DNA from: Gnetum montanum
Lineage: Eukaryota > Streptophyta > Gnetopsida > Gnetales > Gnetaceae
Assembly: GCA_015680685.1 (NCBI GenBank)
Contig: MNCI01001419.1
Coordinates: 203,396-267,395, forward strand
Length of the DNA stretch: 64,000 bases
Direction of reading: 5' to 3'
Shown here: one piece after another, positions 1 to 11,786 of the stretch
How the letters are laid out: every line of letters starts with the position of its first letter
Position numbering within the stretch: the first letter of the stretch is position 1
Notes under the pieces: generated by a model
Database searches by the model: none
Told to the model about the DNA's origin: nothing
Seen by the model: only the letters and a program-made list of their open reading frames with translations
Made by a program: the position numbers and the translations under genes

Positions 1-79
1 TGTACCGTATCTTCTCCTCATGTAGCCAAAATGCTAACTACATGCCATCCATGGTAGCAGGACTACTTAGGTGCACAAT

Positions 80-530
80 CTAGAATAAGTAGTTCCACTC
101 ATACATCCATGTCTTTCCAAAAGCCTTTCTCAACATTGCTTCCACATTATCCAATATCAAGAACACCACATCCTTTATTACATTTACTAGGACCATGTTT
201 GCATCCACCAATGCTCTTCTGGTGGGGTCGTTGCTATGTGCAGCATGGAAGAAAATATCCACCTTGGTTAGCTAACATTCAATGGTTTCCTCTAGCCCTT
301 GCACAATGGTCTCCACAATCCGCAAAAGCTCAAACAATGCTCTCTTGATGATTGCTATTTCCAAGTTGGCATTCACAATCAATGTCACTATCACATCACT
401 AAAAACCACTAGCCTTGCAAGATTGTACATGTGATCATCGTCCGAGTGAGGTTCACAAAAAATGCTTGTGAAAATCTTCTTGCACATGACTAGCACATCA
501 CACCAAGGCACCACTACACTTGGTGCTAGC
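80..530 (-). pseudogene. Unknown helical ORF fragment with one in-frame TAG
   Basis: On the minus strand one frame is open from about 530 to 80 (about 150 codons) and is interrupted only by a TAG at 274-272. Both halves are in the same frame. The translation is rich in Ile, Val, Leu and acidic residues and looks helical (for example EIAIIKRALFELLRIVETIV before the stop and VLVNVIKDVVFLILDNVEAMLRK after it). I do not recognise a family. The frame closes with a stop near 532, so it is either one exon or a transposon fragment. There is no convincing ATG at the start. That it was once coding rests only on its length and composition. Confidence 0.35.
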
Positions 531-3500
531 TAATTAAGCCCAACCAGAACATTGGACCCATGCCTTTTGTACAACACAATGTAATGAAAAGATAAGGTTG
601 GTAGCATGGTAGGTGAAGGACGTTGTGGAGCGACAGTGAACGAAAACTAACAAAGCATGTGTAATAGTAGGGGTGGTGGGTAGGGAGGGTTTTAGTGACA
701 TAAACACATGTGGAATATAGCAATGGTGGATGCTACTCAGCCCTTTTTAGGCCAATGCAACCTAATACAGGGCTACACGACCATCATGAAATTTTTTTCT
801 TAAATATATTTTATATTTATTTATTTTCAAATCATTTTAGGAATTGGGGTTTGAACCCACAATGTTTTATTTTTATTTATTATTACTATTATTATTATTA
901 TTATTATTTTAATTATAATTATTATTTTTCATATATATATATATATTTAAATTTAAATTTTTTTATTTTGTTTAATATATACATATGTATATCACCAAGG
1001 TTCCTAGTCAAGTCATTACCACAACTAGACCTAAGATTTTGGTTTAAGAATTAAGAGGTTACAAGTCCAATCCCAAGTTCTAAAATTATGTCATTAAGGT
1101 TTTAGGATAACATTTTATTATTATTTTATTTTAGCATGCATAATAAGAAATTTTAAACATTGATATCTATAAAATCGTAAGTTGTATTGAGATGAAATTT
1201 ATACCATTGGAATCATCTTGATGAGTACTACAAGTTGCCTATGGTCATAAGGTCTAAAAACTAATTTGAATTTCCAAGATTTTAAAGAACCAAGATAGCT
1301 TATTTTGCCAAATCGACATTTCTAAGCTAACATATAGACGAAATGATGACTTCTAGATAACTCCAATAATTATAAATGATATGCTTATCCTTAAATGCAA
1401 AAAAAAAAAAATTACCTTAAGATTTTGGGACTATGAGATAATCTTATCCTCTCACATTAGGATTATGTCCTAGGTATTAAGGATAAGCAAGACATCACAA
1501 CATTATTCCTCAAAGACTCATTTTTGTATGAATCTCATAGTAATGAAAATTTATTAGTTCATTAGGAATGAGATAATCTTGTAACCAGGTTGAATGCCTA
1601 AAATTTACCAATACATGAGTCCAAGCTAATATGAGTATTGCCAAGTTTATAGGAGTAAGGTATTCAGGACAATAATTTTCAAATGAGACCAAATCAACTC
1701 AGGTCATAGTTATTAACCTTCTAGAAGGACCTTATTGATGACCTAAATTCATTACATTCTAACACTAATATAAGATGGGTAAGAGTTACATAGATTAGTG
1801 TTTTACCAATGTTTCCCACAATCGATCTACCTTGGTGAGGCATAGTCAAATCTCCTAATTGCTAATATCATCATATGAATCTTAGTTCGTGACGTTCATA
1901 TTCAATATGATATACTTTATAGTTCTTTTATAAATGTATGGATCATCCTGGACATATGACATATTTGGTGGTGGTTTGTGGCTCTCCTTGGATCTTGGCT
2001 CTATGGTTGATCATCAAGTTGTAGTTGGTCCATGATTCTAATTAGTCCTTGGATCATGGTTTTCTTCGATACCAAATGTGACATCTTATTCCTAGATGTT
2101 ATGGCAAACACCAATATATGTTTTATTAGACATTATGTAGAAGTAGATACTATACCAGAAACCATATATATGCAACATTTGACATTATGCATAGAGAAAA
2201 TAACAAGGAAAATGTGAAAGGAAAAAAGAAGAATGCTTTGTTGATGCAAAATAGTGTATTTGGATCATCCTGTGAGATTGTTCATTTCATTTTTTTGTTG
2301 ACCTTTTAGTATGTCAAAAAATTAAGGAAAATGAAGAACAATGATGTTTGTATGATTTTCTTTTTATTTACAAAAGTAACAGAAAAGGACTCAAGACATC
2401 ACAAGCAAAGTATGGATCATAAGAACCCAAGGAAGCATGGATGAATATGAAGAATTCAAGAAAAATGTGTCTATTGTTGTTGAAGATGATTCTTGGATGT
2501 TTTAGCATATTTTGAAGTATTTTTGGCTCCTTTTGATGAGTCTATGAGGTTATAAGTTCTATGGGAACCTATTTGGAGGCATCTGAAGGCTCCTAGCATC
2601 AAAGCAAATAGTTTCAATTTTGGGCCTTTCAAAAGAGACGTCTTTCCAATTTCATAGACATCTTTCAAAAATAGAAGACATCATTCTAGTGAGAAAGACA
2701 TATGTCATGAAAAAAATATGTCTTTCCAAAATGAAGGCCTAATATAGAATGACATCTTAGTCTTGAAGAAAAGCTCTTCAATGATCATTAGGTGGTTCTT
2801 GCACAAATTCCAAGGTGACTTCAAAAACATATTGGCTATAACAAGACTTTACTCTCATTAGGAAATGTGAAGGATTTGTGTAGTATCAAGTGTCATTGTT
2901 AAGAAATCATTGCATACATCATTCTCTTGTTATTTTTCCTCATTGTACTATCTCTTGTTTGTTATAATTCCTTAAAGTGAGCTATACCTCAAAGTGCAAG
3001 GATTAGCAAACCTAGTTACATTCTTTCCTTGTGATTATTGTTCTCTATTGTTCCCTTGAGGGGTTAACATGATTCTTGTAGAAAAGAATCTTGCTTAAGC
3101 TTTTTGGCATCCTACAGGATTGAGTGTTGGTGTAATGCTACACCACTCTAGAGTGAAGCTCAAGTTGTAAAGGTTATGGCATCCTAGAAATCACATTCTT
3201 ATCTTATCAGGACCTTGCAAGGTTGAGTGAGCTCGTAGCATCAAGTCACTCCAAAGTAGATCTTAGAGCTTGTATAGGATGTGGTACCCTTCAAACCATG
3301 TTTTTGAAGGAACAAAGTCTAGAGGTGTTCTTACAAACTACCCTTCAAGTGTGGACTACCCAAGTTTGGGAACCGTGTTAAATTTTATGTCTATGTTTTG
3401 TCTCAATGATTTAAATTTGATGAACTTATTCATCCCCACTGTCCTTCTAATTTTAATTATCCTTATTTTCTTCCTTTGTCATCTATCCCTTAGAGGCGAT

Positions 3501-3869
3501 CCAACACTTCCATTGTAGTTAAGCCTACAACTAGCCAGAAGGAATAGCCACTTCTTTTCCTATCCTACTTGACTTGGCACTTGTTACTCACCTTTTACTA
3601 GCTCTACAACTTTATGCTGAGATGACCTCTAAGCTTGGGTATAAACACCTTAGGTGAAGTCTCCAAAGGTATTTCATTGATACACTTCCCTCACATGTAA
3701 TTGTTCATATAAATGTGATCTAAATATTTTTAAAAATCTAATATTTGCAAATTAATCCCTCCAAAATAAAAATTATAACATATATTTCTTATATTCCAGA
3801 TTATCAATTTGGTTCTATCCACATTTATTCAAATACTAGATCAGTAGCACTAATATTATAAAATTTGCA
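531..3869. other. AT-rich intergenic DNA without a recognisable gene
   Basis: I see only short chance ORFs here. Around 2.9-3.4 kb the sequence has loosely repeated phrases (a 'gcatcctacagg' / 'gcatcctagaaat' pair near 3,110 and 3,180) that could belong to an LTR or an untranslated region, but I could not find matching ends. Confidence 0.5.
876..946. repeat. ATT and TA microsatellites
   Basis: A run of TTA/ATT trinucleotides (about 876-915) is followed by a TA dinucleotide run (about 931-946). The 114-codon ORF that crosses it is low-complexity and not a gene. Confidence 0.85.
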
Positions 3870-4450
3870 ATATATTTTACATACCTTCTATAGTGGTGGA
3901 TATTAAGAGAACATCATCTATATACAAATAAAGATTCCCTACATGGAATCCAATTTTGATAACATGACTATCTTGCCCCTTACATAATCATTCTTTTATT
4001 TTATCAATAAACATACCAAAGAGAGTTAGAAAAGTAAACAATCTTACTTAACTTTAATTTTTCTCTAGAATTAATATTTTTTTCTATAAATTACTATTTA
4101 TAGTTTCAATAATCACTTCCTCATATAATCTTTGAGTTTTTGTATTGAAATCAAAGGAGACTAATTTTAAATAAACATAATCATAGTTTTATCTAAACCA
4201 TAAAATAATATACTTTTACAAAATTATAAAATAAATAAATTTTTTTTTGTTATGCTAGTGGACCGATTTTATCTAAAACTTGCTCAATACTTTGTCTCAA
4301 CTTGGCTAATTTTAGCTCAAGAATTAATTCTCTTTTCTAATAGAGTATCTAAAAATTTAGTAAAAATATTATTCACAACCATTATTTGGTAATTATTCAA
4401 GTTATTTTTATTCCACTTTTTATATAACAAAATAACCTTACTAGTTTTCT
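3870..4450 (-). pseudogene. LINE reverse transcriptase relic
   Basis: Reading the minus strand from about 4,440 down gives, with stops and frame changes, VILLYKKWNKNNLNNYQIM, then a segment like LLEKRINS.AKISQVETK, which fit the RT region of plant LINEs just before the 'GQAGFR' block. Further down come LFGMFIDKIKE and then NLYLYIDDVLLI, the catalytic Y-x-D-D box with Ile in place of the usual Ala. The order of motifs is correct. The poly(A) end and TSD were not found. It lies directly upstream of the truncated LTR of element A. The assignment is by motif order only. Confidence 0.6.
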
Positions 4451-4654
4451 AATGTTGATGTAATCCTTGATCCATTATTGAATTTAATTTGTGTCAAATA
4501 TTTCTATGAATAATAAGTCTTGCTCACTTGAATAATTCTACATATAAACCATATGAATCCATAGCTTTTCCAGATTCTAGCTTTTAATACCCTCTATCAC
4601 TTTTTTAAGTGTAAATCAAAAGGATTCTATCTTTTAATACCCTCTCTACCCTTA

Positions 4655-5101
4655 TCTTCTAGTAACGCAGAATGAGTACGACTTAATCACAAGCATTTTA
4701 GTGTGACTACTTGGTAACCCAGTAGTGTACCTACGCCATGTGCTTGGTAATCCCAGTTGTAGTCATGCATAAGGTCCAAGATGTGTATGGATGATTAAGG
4801 AACAGATGCTCATTACACTTAGGCTAGTTTAGATTCTCTCTCATCCTCTCTTCTAGCTTAGTTGATATTATTTCCCATCATACCTAGGAGTAGCATTAGT
4901 GTAGGAACACATCATACACGTCACTCTCAACTAAACCATAAGTGACAAAGCTAATAATTGTCTAGGTGGGAAGACAGCGAACAGTGATCTACGAGTAACT
5001 ATCTAGATACCACAACTAGTCCATCTGTGGAGTTCGACTGGATCATGCATGAAGTTCTTGTATTCATATGGTTGAGTGTAGGGGTACCTCATCACTCATC
5101 A
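4655..5101 (+). repeat. Element A 5' LTR, 5'-truncated
   Basis: It aligns by eye with the downstream half of the element B LTR: 'ttggtaacccagtagtg...', 'ggtccaagatgtgtatgg', then a conserved end 'ggttgagtgtaggggtacctc' and terminal ACTCATCA at 5,094-5,101. The start, with the TATA region, is missing. Upstream, 4,570-4,650 contains a short duplicated phrase 'ctttaataccctct', possibly from the truncation. Confidence 0.75.
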
Positions 5102-5102
5102 T

Positions 5103-5120
5103 TGGCACCGTTGCTAGGGA
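5103..5120 (+). promoter_or_regulatory. Primer-binding site, tRNA-Asp-like
   Basis: TGGCACCGTTGCTAGGGA directly follows the LTR. It resembles the TGGCGCCGTTGCCGGGGA site (complement of the 3' end of tRNA-Asp) used by Athila and related elements, with about three mismatches. The two departures I read as G to A and C to T fit deamination. Confidence 0.75.
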
Positions 5121-5242
5121 TGAAGCTAGTTATCTAGATTAGTTATATCATACAAGGTCACTGTATAGGAATTAACGATATATCTTTTAGGAAGAAATAA
5201 TTACAAAAAGTCACATACAAATTCACACACAATTTAACAATC

Positions 5243-7100
5243 ATGCCTCTCCTACAAGACTACAATAATGCCACATCTAGTGAGGAAATTCATTGGAGAA
5301 CCAATGAATTATATGACAATGAAGGTTGGAGTATGCAATTTGAGGTGGGGGTTTCTTATAAACATAAACAAAGGTAGCATCGTCCCAACGCACGAAAGCG
5401 TAACTTCCTCGATGAAGATGAACCCCTACTGGCCACTACAAGCCTAACAAAAATACAAGAGGTTGTTCGAATCCCCATAGGCATCGTAAAGAGAGCCTCC
5501 TACCAAGGCTTGATTTAAACAAATTTTCCAATTTATCAGGAGGCTATGAATTAGATTTGCAACAACATTTACAAGGCTTCTACAATGCCTATGCATGGAA
5601 CAACATTGATAATGGTTGACAAAAAATCAAGCTCTTTCCTATGACACTCGTTGGCCAAGAAAAAGTATGGTATAGATCGTTAAAACCAAATTCAATACAA
5701 CGTTGGCCAACAATGGTAAAACTCCTTAACGAAAGATATCAAACTTACGCAAGAGTGTCAGCCTTGAGGAAACAAATCCAAAAGTGGAAAGAAGCACAGC
5801 ATGAACCCTTGGACATGGCCTTAGAAAGATATTATGCACTATTAAACAACTGTCCAGGCCATGAGTTCTTTGAGGAAAGGCTAATGTACCATATCATTGA
5901 TGGGCTTCGTAATGAGACAAGAGAGACCCTACGGATGTATGCCCAAGATCAACTATATGAACTATGAACCCATCAATTCCAAGAGCTTATTAAGTGGGTA
6001 CAAGAGAAGAAGGAGAAATGGCTATATGGGAGAGCGTTAAAAAACATCAACGGGACCAAAATCTTAACTTAACAAAGGTCCTTAATCACAAAAAGGAGAA
6101 ATCAACCTATCTCAAGAAGGAAGAACCATCTTTGCTAGTACAACAATCATTAGAGGAAATCAAGGCAAGATCAATAAGATGCTGGAATGAATGCATAAAA
6201 AGTGTGGGGAATATATCAATATTATTGGAGATAGAGTTTTCACAACCTGAGAAGTAGGAAAAAATATCATTAGACAATCAGAAAAAAGGGATGAGGAAAA
6301 TAAGATCTCAAATGCCAATCATACCTATGAATGCAACATTTTCTATACAATCATCCCAAGGGCCAATGCCAAATCTTGTTACATTTATATGAGCTTTGGG
6401 GAAGCACGTTACACCTAGAGTTTGTACAAAGATACTATGTTCGATCACAGGGGCAACAATCCCAGTCATGGGGGAAGCCATCCCTAAACTGGGGACATCC
6501 TTCCTATCATCCGAATCTAAATGCTTATCTAGTTTAACATCCTATTTCCCCAACTAGGTCAACATACTCTATCTCAACGCATTATTATTCTACTCAATAC
6601 TATCAACCCATGTCCTCAACACAACCACCGCCTTGTGTTCCTTACACTTCTGCTAAATTTCAACATTCTCATCCTTTTCCTCCTTCTACATCGCCACCAA
6701 CTATTCCTGAAGTGTCTGCACCATAGCAACAACCCACGAATGTTACTTATGCTACTATTGCAAACAACAGTGAGAGACCTCCTCAACATCAAAGGTGTAC
6801 ATTCTTTAGACATGACTGTAGGAAGGGACAACATAGTTCCAAGGCCACTGCATTCTCCAACTTAGCACAAGTCCAACACTATGGTGCATCCTTCTCCTTG
6901 AACCCAACACCTCATGTCACCTCATTAGGACCACCAATTAACACTCCCACAACCATACAGCCCAATGAATACAACCACGGAGGATGACATCCCAATCCTT
7001 GCATGCCATCTTATGATCTCAAGTATCATGGTCAACTCTTCATATGCCAAACTGCTAAAGTCACCAACTACAAGAAAAATCACTAGTGAGACACTGGGGC
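5243..7100 (+). pseudogene. gag polyprotein relic of element A
   Basis: The likely start is the ATG at 5,243, 123 bp after the primer site. The capsid region (retrotransposon gag family) runs from about 5,530 to 5,965, with the typical block KVWYRSLKPNSIQRW, then LRKQIQKW and ERYYALLNNCP. The frame is broken near 5,520 and again after 5,967. From about 6,540 to 6,990 comes a Pro/Gln/Ser-rich tail (QPPPCVPYTSAKF, PPSTSPPTIPEV), as expected before the nucleocapsid. A zinc knuckle is not clear in this copy. The homologous gag of element B shares the motifs in the same order. It encoded the particle protein that packages the element's RNA; this copy is dead. Confidence 0.8.
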
Positions 7101-7179
7101 TAGAACAAGAAAAATAACAGATGGTAGGGCCAACTACAACTCAAATTCCAAGACCCAGCCAACTTCCAAACACGAGACC

Positions 7180-8961
7180 TAGTCAACAAAAAGAAGTAGG
7201 ACCTAGCATGAGCTAGTAGGATCAACCACTGCCACCATCGCAAGATTACAAACTATCGATGAGCCATCTCGGGGCCATCTCTAAGATGGTCAATTACGAA
7301 AGTCGTGATGATGAAAATCTCTTCCGTGTCATCAACGATGCTGTATAGCCTACGGTTTCTATGGATCGCATGCAGGGTGAAGTGTCCATTCAGATAGGAG
7401 GAGGAGAGAGTGCTTGGTCACAACAGATTTCAGGGAATGCTGCGTCCTTTCAGGTGCAGTTGGAAACTGGTGAAGGGGCCACAGTGATGGCTACGTAGCA
7501 TTAGGATGTAGCAAGAGTCATAGAAGTGGTTGTAGATCACATTAAAGAATCATTCAATGTATCTATTTTTTCACTGGTAGATCTTATAGGAGCATGGGAT
7601 GCTCAAACTTTGGCTAGTACCTTAATGACTCCTTCGGAACATGAGGATGTACTTGACTGATTGTTACAAACAGGATAAGTAATGATGTCCTTGTTTGACA
7701 TCCCATAGGATGTTACAACAATATAATCAGACCTCATTTCCACCAAGGGGAAGTTGGTCATGACGGAGATGAGGGCCAAGCATGTTCAAGCAAAAGTGCA
7801 AAGATTGCAAGAAAGGCTTGTGACCTGGCAAGTAGTGCAGCGAGATCCTTCTCAATTTGTTCTCGTAGACCAGCTAGACACTTTCAGAACTAAGAAATTT
7901 AATAAATTGTTGATAGAGAATAAAAGAGTCATGGAAGAAAAAGAGAATGTTGTTTGGGATGCCTCTGTGGCACAAGTGAAAACTTACATGCACGTCAAAA
8001 CACTCAAAGCCTTACAAGAGGAAAATAAACAACTTGTTGTTGACAACCTTCAATTGACCTCTATGGAGAAATAAAAGAATGTTCTTGAGGAAAATTTTCA
8101 ATAGTTGTGAGAATAACTAATCAAGGTCAACTAGGACATGAACCATTTAGCCAGGAAAATTGGATCCTCTCGATGGAGGAGGTACACGCCATCCATCAGA
8201 AGATGGCCATTGAAATAAGCACATGGCAGAATGAGGCTAAATGACATGAGAAACTAAAGGAGCATTTCTGGGACTAGGTGGGGATGTATAAACAAATCAT
8301 CGAAAAGGAGATCTATATGGCCAAGGCCCACATCAATGCTCTTAGTGCTCAACACACTAACTAGTGGGGCATATTGGACACATACACATTTGTCGACCCA
8401 GCTAAAGTTAAGAGCCGAGACCTACAAATCTAGGACCTTACAGAGTACATGGAGTTAGAAAACCTACAATATGCCAATCTTGCCATGTTAACAGTAGGGT
8501 GCTTGAGAATAGAGCTTGAGCAACAGGTAGCCACCACCTATGTCATATATGAAAGAGAATTTGCAAAACGCAAGAAAACATTGCAAACGTTGGATGTTGC
8601 AAATTCTAAACTCAAGGTGGTTAAAGAAAGCTACCAGGGGCAGAAAGGTGTCGCAACAGACTTGGCTTGATGGCTCATAGATTTTCAAGAATACAAAGAC
8701 AAAGCCAGAGCCTACGAGGAGGAATAGTGGGTGTTTGCGGCTTGGTATGTTAAAGCAAATAAAATGTTTCTGGAACTACCGTGATCATGGGAAGTTCCAA
8801 CTCCATTAAACATTGGAACATTAGCATGGACAACATAGGATTCTCAAACTGAAGAGGAGAAACTCTAGGTCATACTTCGACACCATCAAATCCCAAGACC
8901 TGGAGTGCAAAACAAGGGAAAGGCACCCATGGAGGAGCCACCACCACCAGGAACTACATGA
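7180..8961 (+). pseudogene. Element A 3' ORF (ORF3): coiled-coil protein after pol
   Basis: This reading frame is homologous to the post-integrase ORF of element B. Shared blocks include AMSHL/SMSHLGAI near the start, SGNAASFQVQLETGEG (B: FGNAATFLVQLEEGEG), VVVDHIKESFN (B: VVVDHVAEALN), TEYMELENLQYANLAMLT (B: TEYMELSNLRYVNLAMLT) and a final YVIYEREF (B: YLLYEVDF). The middle, 7,754-8,074, is a clear coiled coil (ALQEENKQLVVDNLQL). It ends PRPGVQNKGKAPMEEPPPP and TGA at 8,959. There is a frame change between 8,075 and 8,448, plus several TAG stops. Position matches the env-like ORF of Athila, but I see no signal peptide. If the final TGA is a decayed Arg codon, the frame continues into a hydrophobic T-rich stretch at about 8,977-9,035. 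Function unknown. Confidence 0.7.
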
Positions 8962-9130
8962 GTTTCACCCAATTTTGTACTTATAGGATTTTATTTTACA
9001 TTCTTCATGTTGCGTCTCAATTTTTTTCTGATTCCACACTATGGCATGAATCCATTCTAGTTAGTCAATAATCCCATACCTATCCACTGTGTAACCTCAC
9101 TTTAACTCAAGGATGAGTTTTCATTCATTC

Positions 9131-9139
9131 ATGGGGGTA
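9131..9139 (+). promoter_or_regulatory. Polypurine tract of element A
   Basis: The purine-rich ATGGGGGTA lies directly before the 3' LTR start TGATGAGT, where plus-strand priming should occur. The same junction occurs in reverse at 49,549-49,558 in element C. Confidence 0.75.
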
Positions 9140-9359
9140 TGATGAGTCGTGAATTGTTAGCCATGATATCGTACCCATGATATCACGTATGCAATATCAT
9201 GTACCCGATATCACAGCCTAGACGAGATATCACAACCTATCTCCTCATTTATAAATAAGAGGCGATACCACAACTAGTCTGTCTACGGAGTTCAACCGAA
9301 TCGTGTGTGAAGTGCTCGTATTCGTATGGTTGAGTGTAGGGGTACCTCGCCACTCATCA
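9140..9359 (+). repeat. Element A 3' LTR, internally deleted (220 bp)
   Basis: It begins TGATGAGT and ends ACTCATCA, but is only 220 bp; the element B LTR is 854 bp. It keeps the U3 with four GATATC palindromes, a TATA box at 9,250-9,257 and the last ~110 bp; the middle is missing. Confidence 0.8.
9250..9257 (+). promoter_or_regulatory. LTR TATA box
   Basis: TATAAATA, found at the matching place in the other LTRs of this family that keep their U3 (37,263-37,270 plus; 10,802-10,809, 49,459-49,466 and 54,327-54,334 minus). Confidence 0.6.
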
Positions 9360-9599
9360 ACAGGCTAGCATCCCTTGGGGTGATCATATTGGCACATAGT
9401 ACTATCTTCTTCCTCATCCAAACTTATTCTTGAATAGTCAACCACTAAAGCTACTCTTCCTTTTTGTCCAAAGTCTCTTTTCTTTTTTTTCCTTCCCTTT
9501 GACAAGGGCCTACTCAGTTCTGTCCTTCATAATTTTCAGAGTTGTTACAAACTTTTCATCTACTAAATGCAACATTTTTTCTAGCTTTGTTGTAATATT

Positions 9600-10425
9600 A
9601 ATTATAGATTTCTAAATAGGTAGCATTTTCTTCTATACTATCTCATCCAAGATTTTCTCCTCGTATGGATCACATATTCATACACCCCTTTTGCAAATAG
9701 ATGGGTCTCTACTATACTCTTCTACTAGTTCTCTTTTCTTTAATTTTTCTCCTTCTTTTTCCACTTGATTAATGGATCTTTGGATTTAATGGGAATGCAT
9801 CTCTGATAGCTAGCCTTCAGCATTAATCCCAAGGATATCTCTGGTCTTATTTTTAATCTCATCAACAATGTGCCTGATTGCTCCCTTGAAGAAAATCCAT
9901 GGCCTGGACATATATGTAGGAGTGAACAATCTCTATCCATTGTTGCATCAAGGGATTCATAGGTCCCTTGCTTCCATCATTGGATTTTTCCTAAGGTTTA
10001 ACACCTAGGAATAGGTTTGATACTTCTCATTAGAAAGTTCAAGCATGATAATCCATCTCCTAATTAATTTTGGTTTCAATGATTTGTACTAGCTTTAAGC
10101 CTCTTTGACAAGTGTCCTAAGGAATAACTTGAGTTTTTGCTAATCACTTTCTATGTTTTGTATGGCGTAGGCATCATGGAATGCTTGAAGGTGGTGTTGT
10201 GGATTTGCATTATATTCACCCTCAAATCTAGACATGTTATTCATATTTAGCCACTTGATACAACTATCTCTTATGTGCCTAGTTGGAATATAAATAGCTT
10301 CCTATATGTTGATCATGTTTTGAGTTGCCAATAGGAGCTCTACACGTTCATAGGATTTGTTTGCTCTATTATAGTGATGCCTCCTTCGATGCCAATAGGG
10401 CCTTTGTTGTATTGGGAAAACCATG
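9600..10425 (-). pseudogene. gag relic of a fourth family member (element D)
   Basis: On the minus strand, from 10,420 down, the translation shows WLNMNNMSRFEGEYNANP, QAFHDAYAIQNIE, KLKLFLRTLVKEA and YKSLKPKLIRRW, matching the element B gag (MNNIQRFEGVYNSNP, QAFHDAYALQNIE, KLKLFPRTLIKEV). Below 9,960 the match continues (CPGHGFSSREQ, compare CSSHGYS.RER in B) and then fades. Several stops and frame changes are present. The gag runs directly into an LTR in the same orientation with no primer site, so the leader has been deleted. Confidence 0.7.
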
Positions 10426-10429
10426 AAAT

Positions 10430-10918
10430 AATAATATTGAGATTACCAAATGATCATACTTAATTCTTGAAATTAGTCATATCCATTCGACTTACTATTA
10501 ATAAGTAAAAATAAACTGCTTGGAAAAACTAAAGTATTATGATAGTAAAACAGTAAACATTAAGCTAAGTAAAATAATAAACTAAGAGAATGCTGCAATG
10601 ATGGGAAATAATTTTGATCTTTATTTTTATTACAACTTGTGTCCAAGTTTAAAATGCTCAAACAAAGACATTGTCCAACTATAATACATCACACTATGGA
10701 AATTTTCTCTTCTAATTGCTAAGTACAAGAAATACAAGAGTTTGGTTATGATGGGAATGAATGAAAGGTTTTTTTTACATAAATTGCATGCCCAAGTATT
10801 GTATTTATAGGGTTGCACACATCCTAAGACATCACATCAACGATGATGTATCATATGTTGTGACATCATATTAATGACATCATTGATATGTCATCATTGC
10901 TATGATGCCGTATGATGA
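10430..10918 (-). repeat. Element D 5' LTR, partial
   Basis: Read on the minus strand it starts with a U3 rich in TGATGTCA/TGACATCA palindromes, has a TATA box (10,802-10,809), then 'ccaaactcttgtatttcttg' like the CAAACTCTTGCAG block of the other LTRs, and ends within 'ggtaatctcaatatt'. The last third, including ACTCATCA, is lost at the fusion with gag. Confidence 0.6.
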
Positions 10919-11786
10919 CAAAATTTGACTTTATCACCCGTTGACGTAGCTAAATGCATTAACACATCCCCATCAATGTAGGAAAATGATTTAATGCATT
11001 TTCATTGATGCAATGCCTCTATTTGTCTATAATTATGTAAGAACCCATTGCGTACTTGGCACCATTTGGTTAGTAGTCTAGCCAGACTCTTGCAGTTTTA
11101 TTTCATAATCTTAGCAAACAATCAGTGAGTGCCTACAATATGGATTTGAGTCAATTTTATGGTGTCTTATTCAAGTGGCATTGTACTTGGACACATTCCA
11201 TGAACAACAATAAGATCGAGATTGGTTCATATTCATTGCAGCACTTTAACTTAGAATAGATTTACTTTTAATGCAATTTACTTTCGATGTACTTAGTTAA
11301 TATTTTACATTTTCTTGTATATTAATCAATTGGCAGAATGAGCATAACTAGTTTGAGCGTAAACATGTATTCACTTGGTAGTCCTAGCAACACTATTGCT
11401 TGATCTGCGTAGTAGTATAACAATTGGTAATCCTAGTAGTGGATACATGAGTTCAGGACGTGTACAGCAAGCTAGGAACAAACACTCATTGCCTTTAGGC
11501 TAACTTAGGATTTATCTTCTTATTATTAATTAATTTAAATAATTAATTTCTACATTATTATCTAGTTAGTTTAAGTTTCATACAACATCAATAATCATAT
11601 GCCTCACTTTGGACTAAACAATATATCATAAAGCTACAACTAGTTCAAGTGAGAAGACAACGGTCTGTGATCAATGCCTAACAATTTAGATACCATGCTA
11701 GTTCCATCCATGGAATTTGACTGGATTTCTTGTCAATGCTTGTGATTCATATGGTTGGGCATAGGAGGCACCCACAACTCATCATT
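10913..11786 (+). repeat. Solo LTR of the same family
   Basis: The plus-strand sequence from about 11,090 to 11,786 follows the element B LTR: 'gactcttgcag', 'gagtgcctacaata', 'ttcacttggtagtcc', 'caattggtaatcctagtagtgg', 'cttgtgattcatatggttgggc', ending AACTCATCA. After the end there is no primer-binding site or gag, so it is a solo LTR. Its 5' limit is uncertain because it meets the element D LTR head to head. Confidence 0.6.

Larger units (their letters stand above)
4655..9359 (+). mobile_element. Element A: Athila-like LTR retrotransposon lacking pol
   Basis: Order: truncated 5' LTR, primer-binding site, gag, 3' coiled-coil ORF, polypurine tract, shortened 3' LTR. Both LTRs end in ACTCATCA, and the 3' LTR begins with the inverted complement TGATGAGT. 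No protease, RT, RNase H or integrase motif occurs between gag (ending near 7,100) and the 3' ORF (starting near 7,180), although element B at 37 kb has all of them. A is therefore a non-autonomous derivative or an internal deletion. Lineage (Athila) is inferred from the RT type of B, the tRNA-Asp-like primer site and the extra ORF after pol. Confidence 0.8.

Noticed and set aside
710-1054. 114-codon plus-strand ORF rich in Tyr, Phe and Ile
   Set aside because: It is a translation of ATT and TA microsatellites and shows no protein motif.
5994-6257. Lys/Glu-rich ORF of 87 codons after the gag capsid
   Set aside because: Likely part of the frame-shifted gag relic, not a separate gene.
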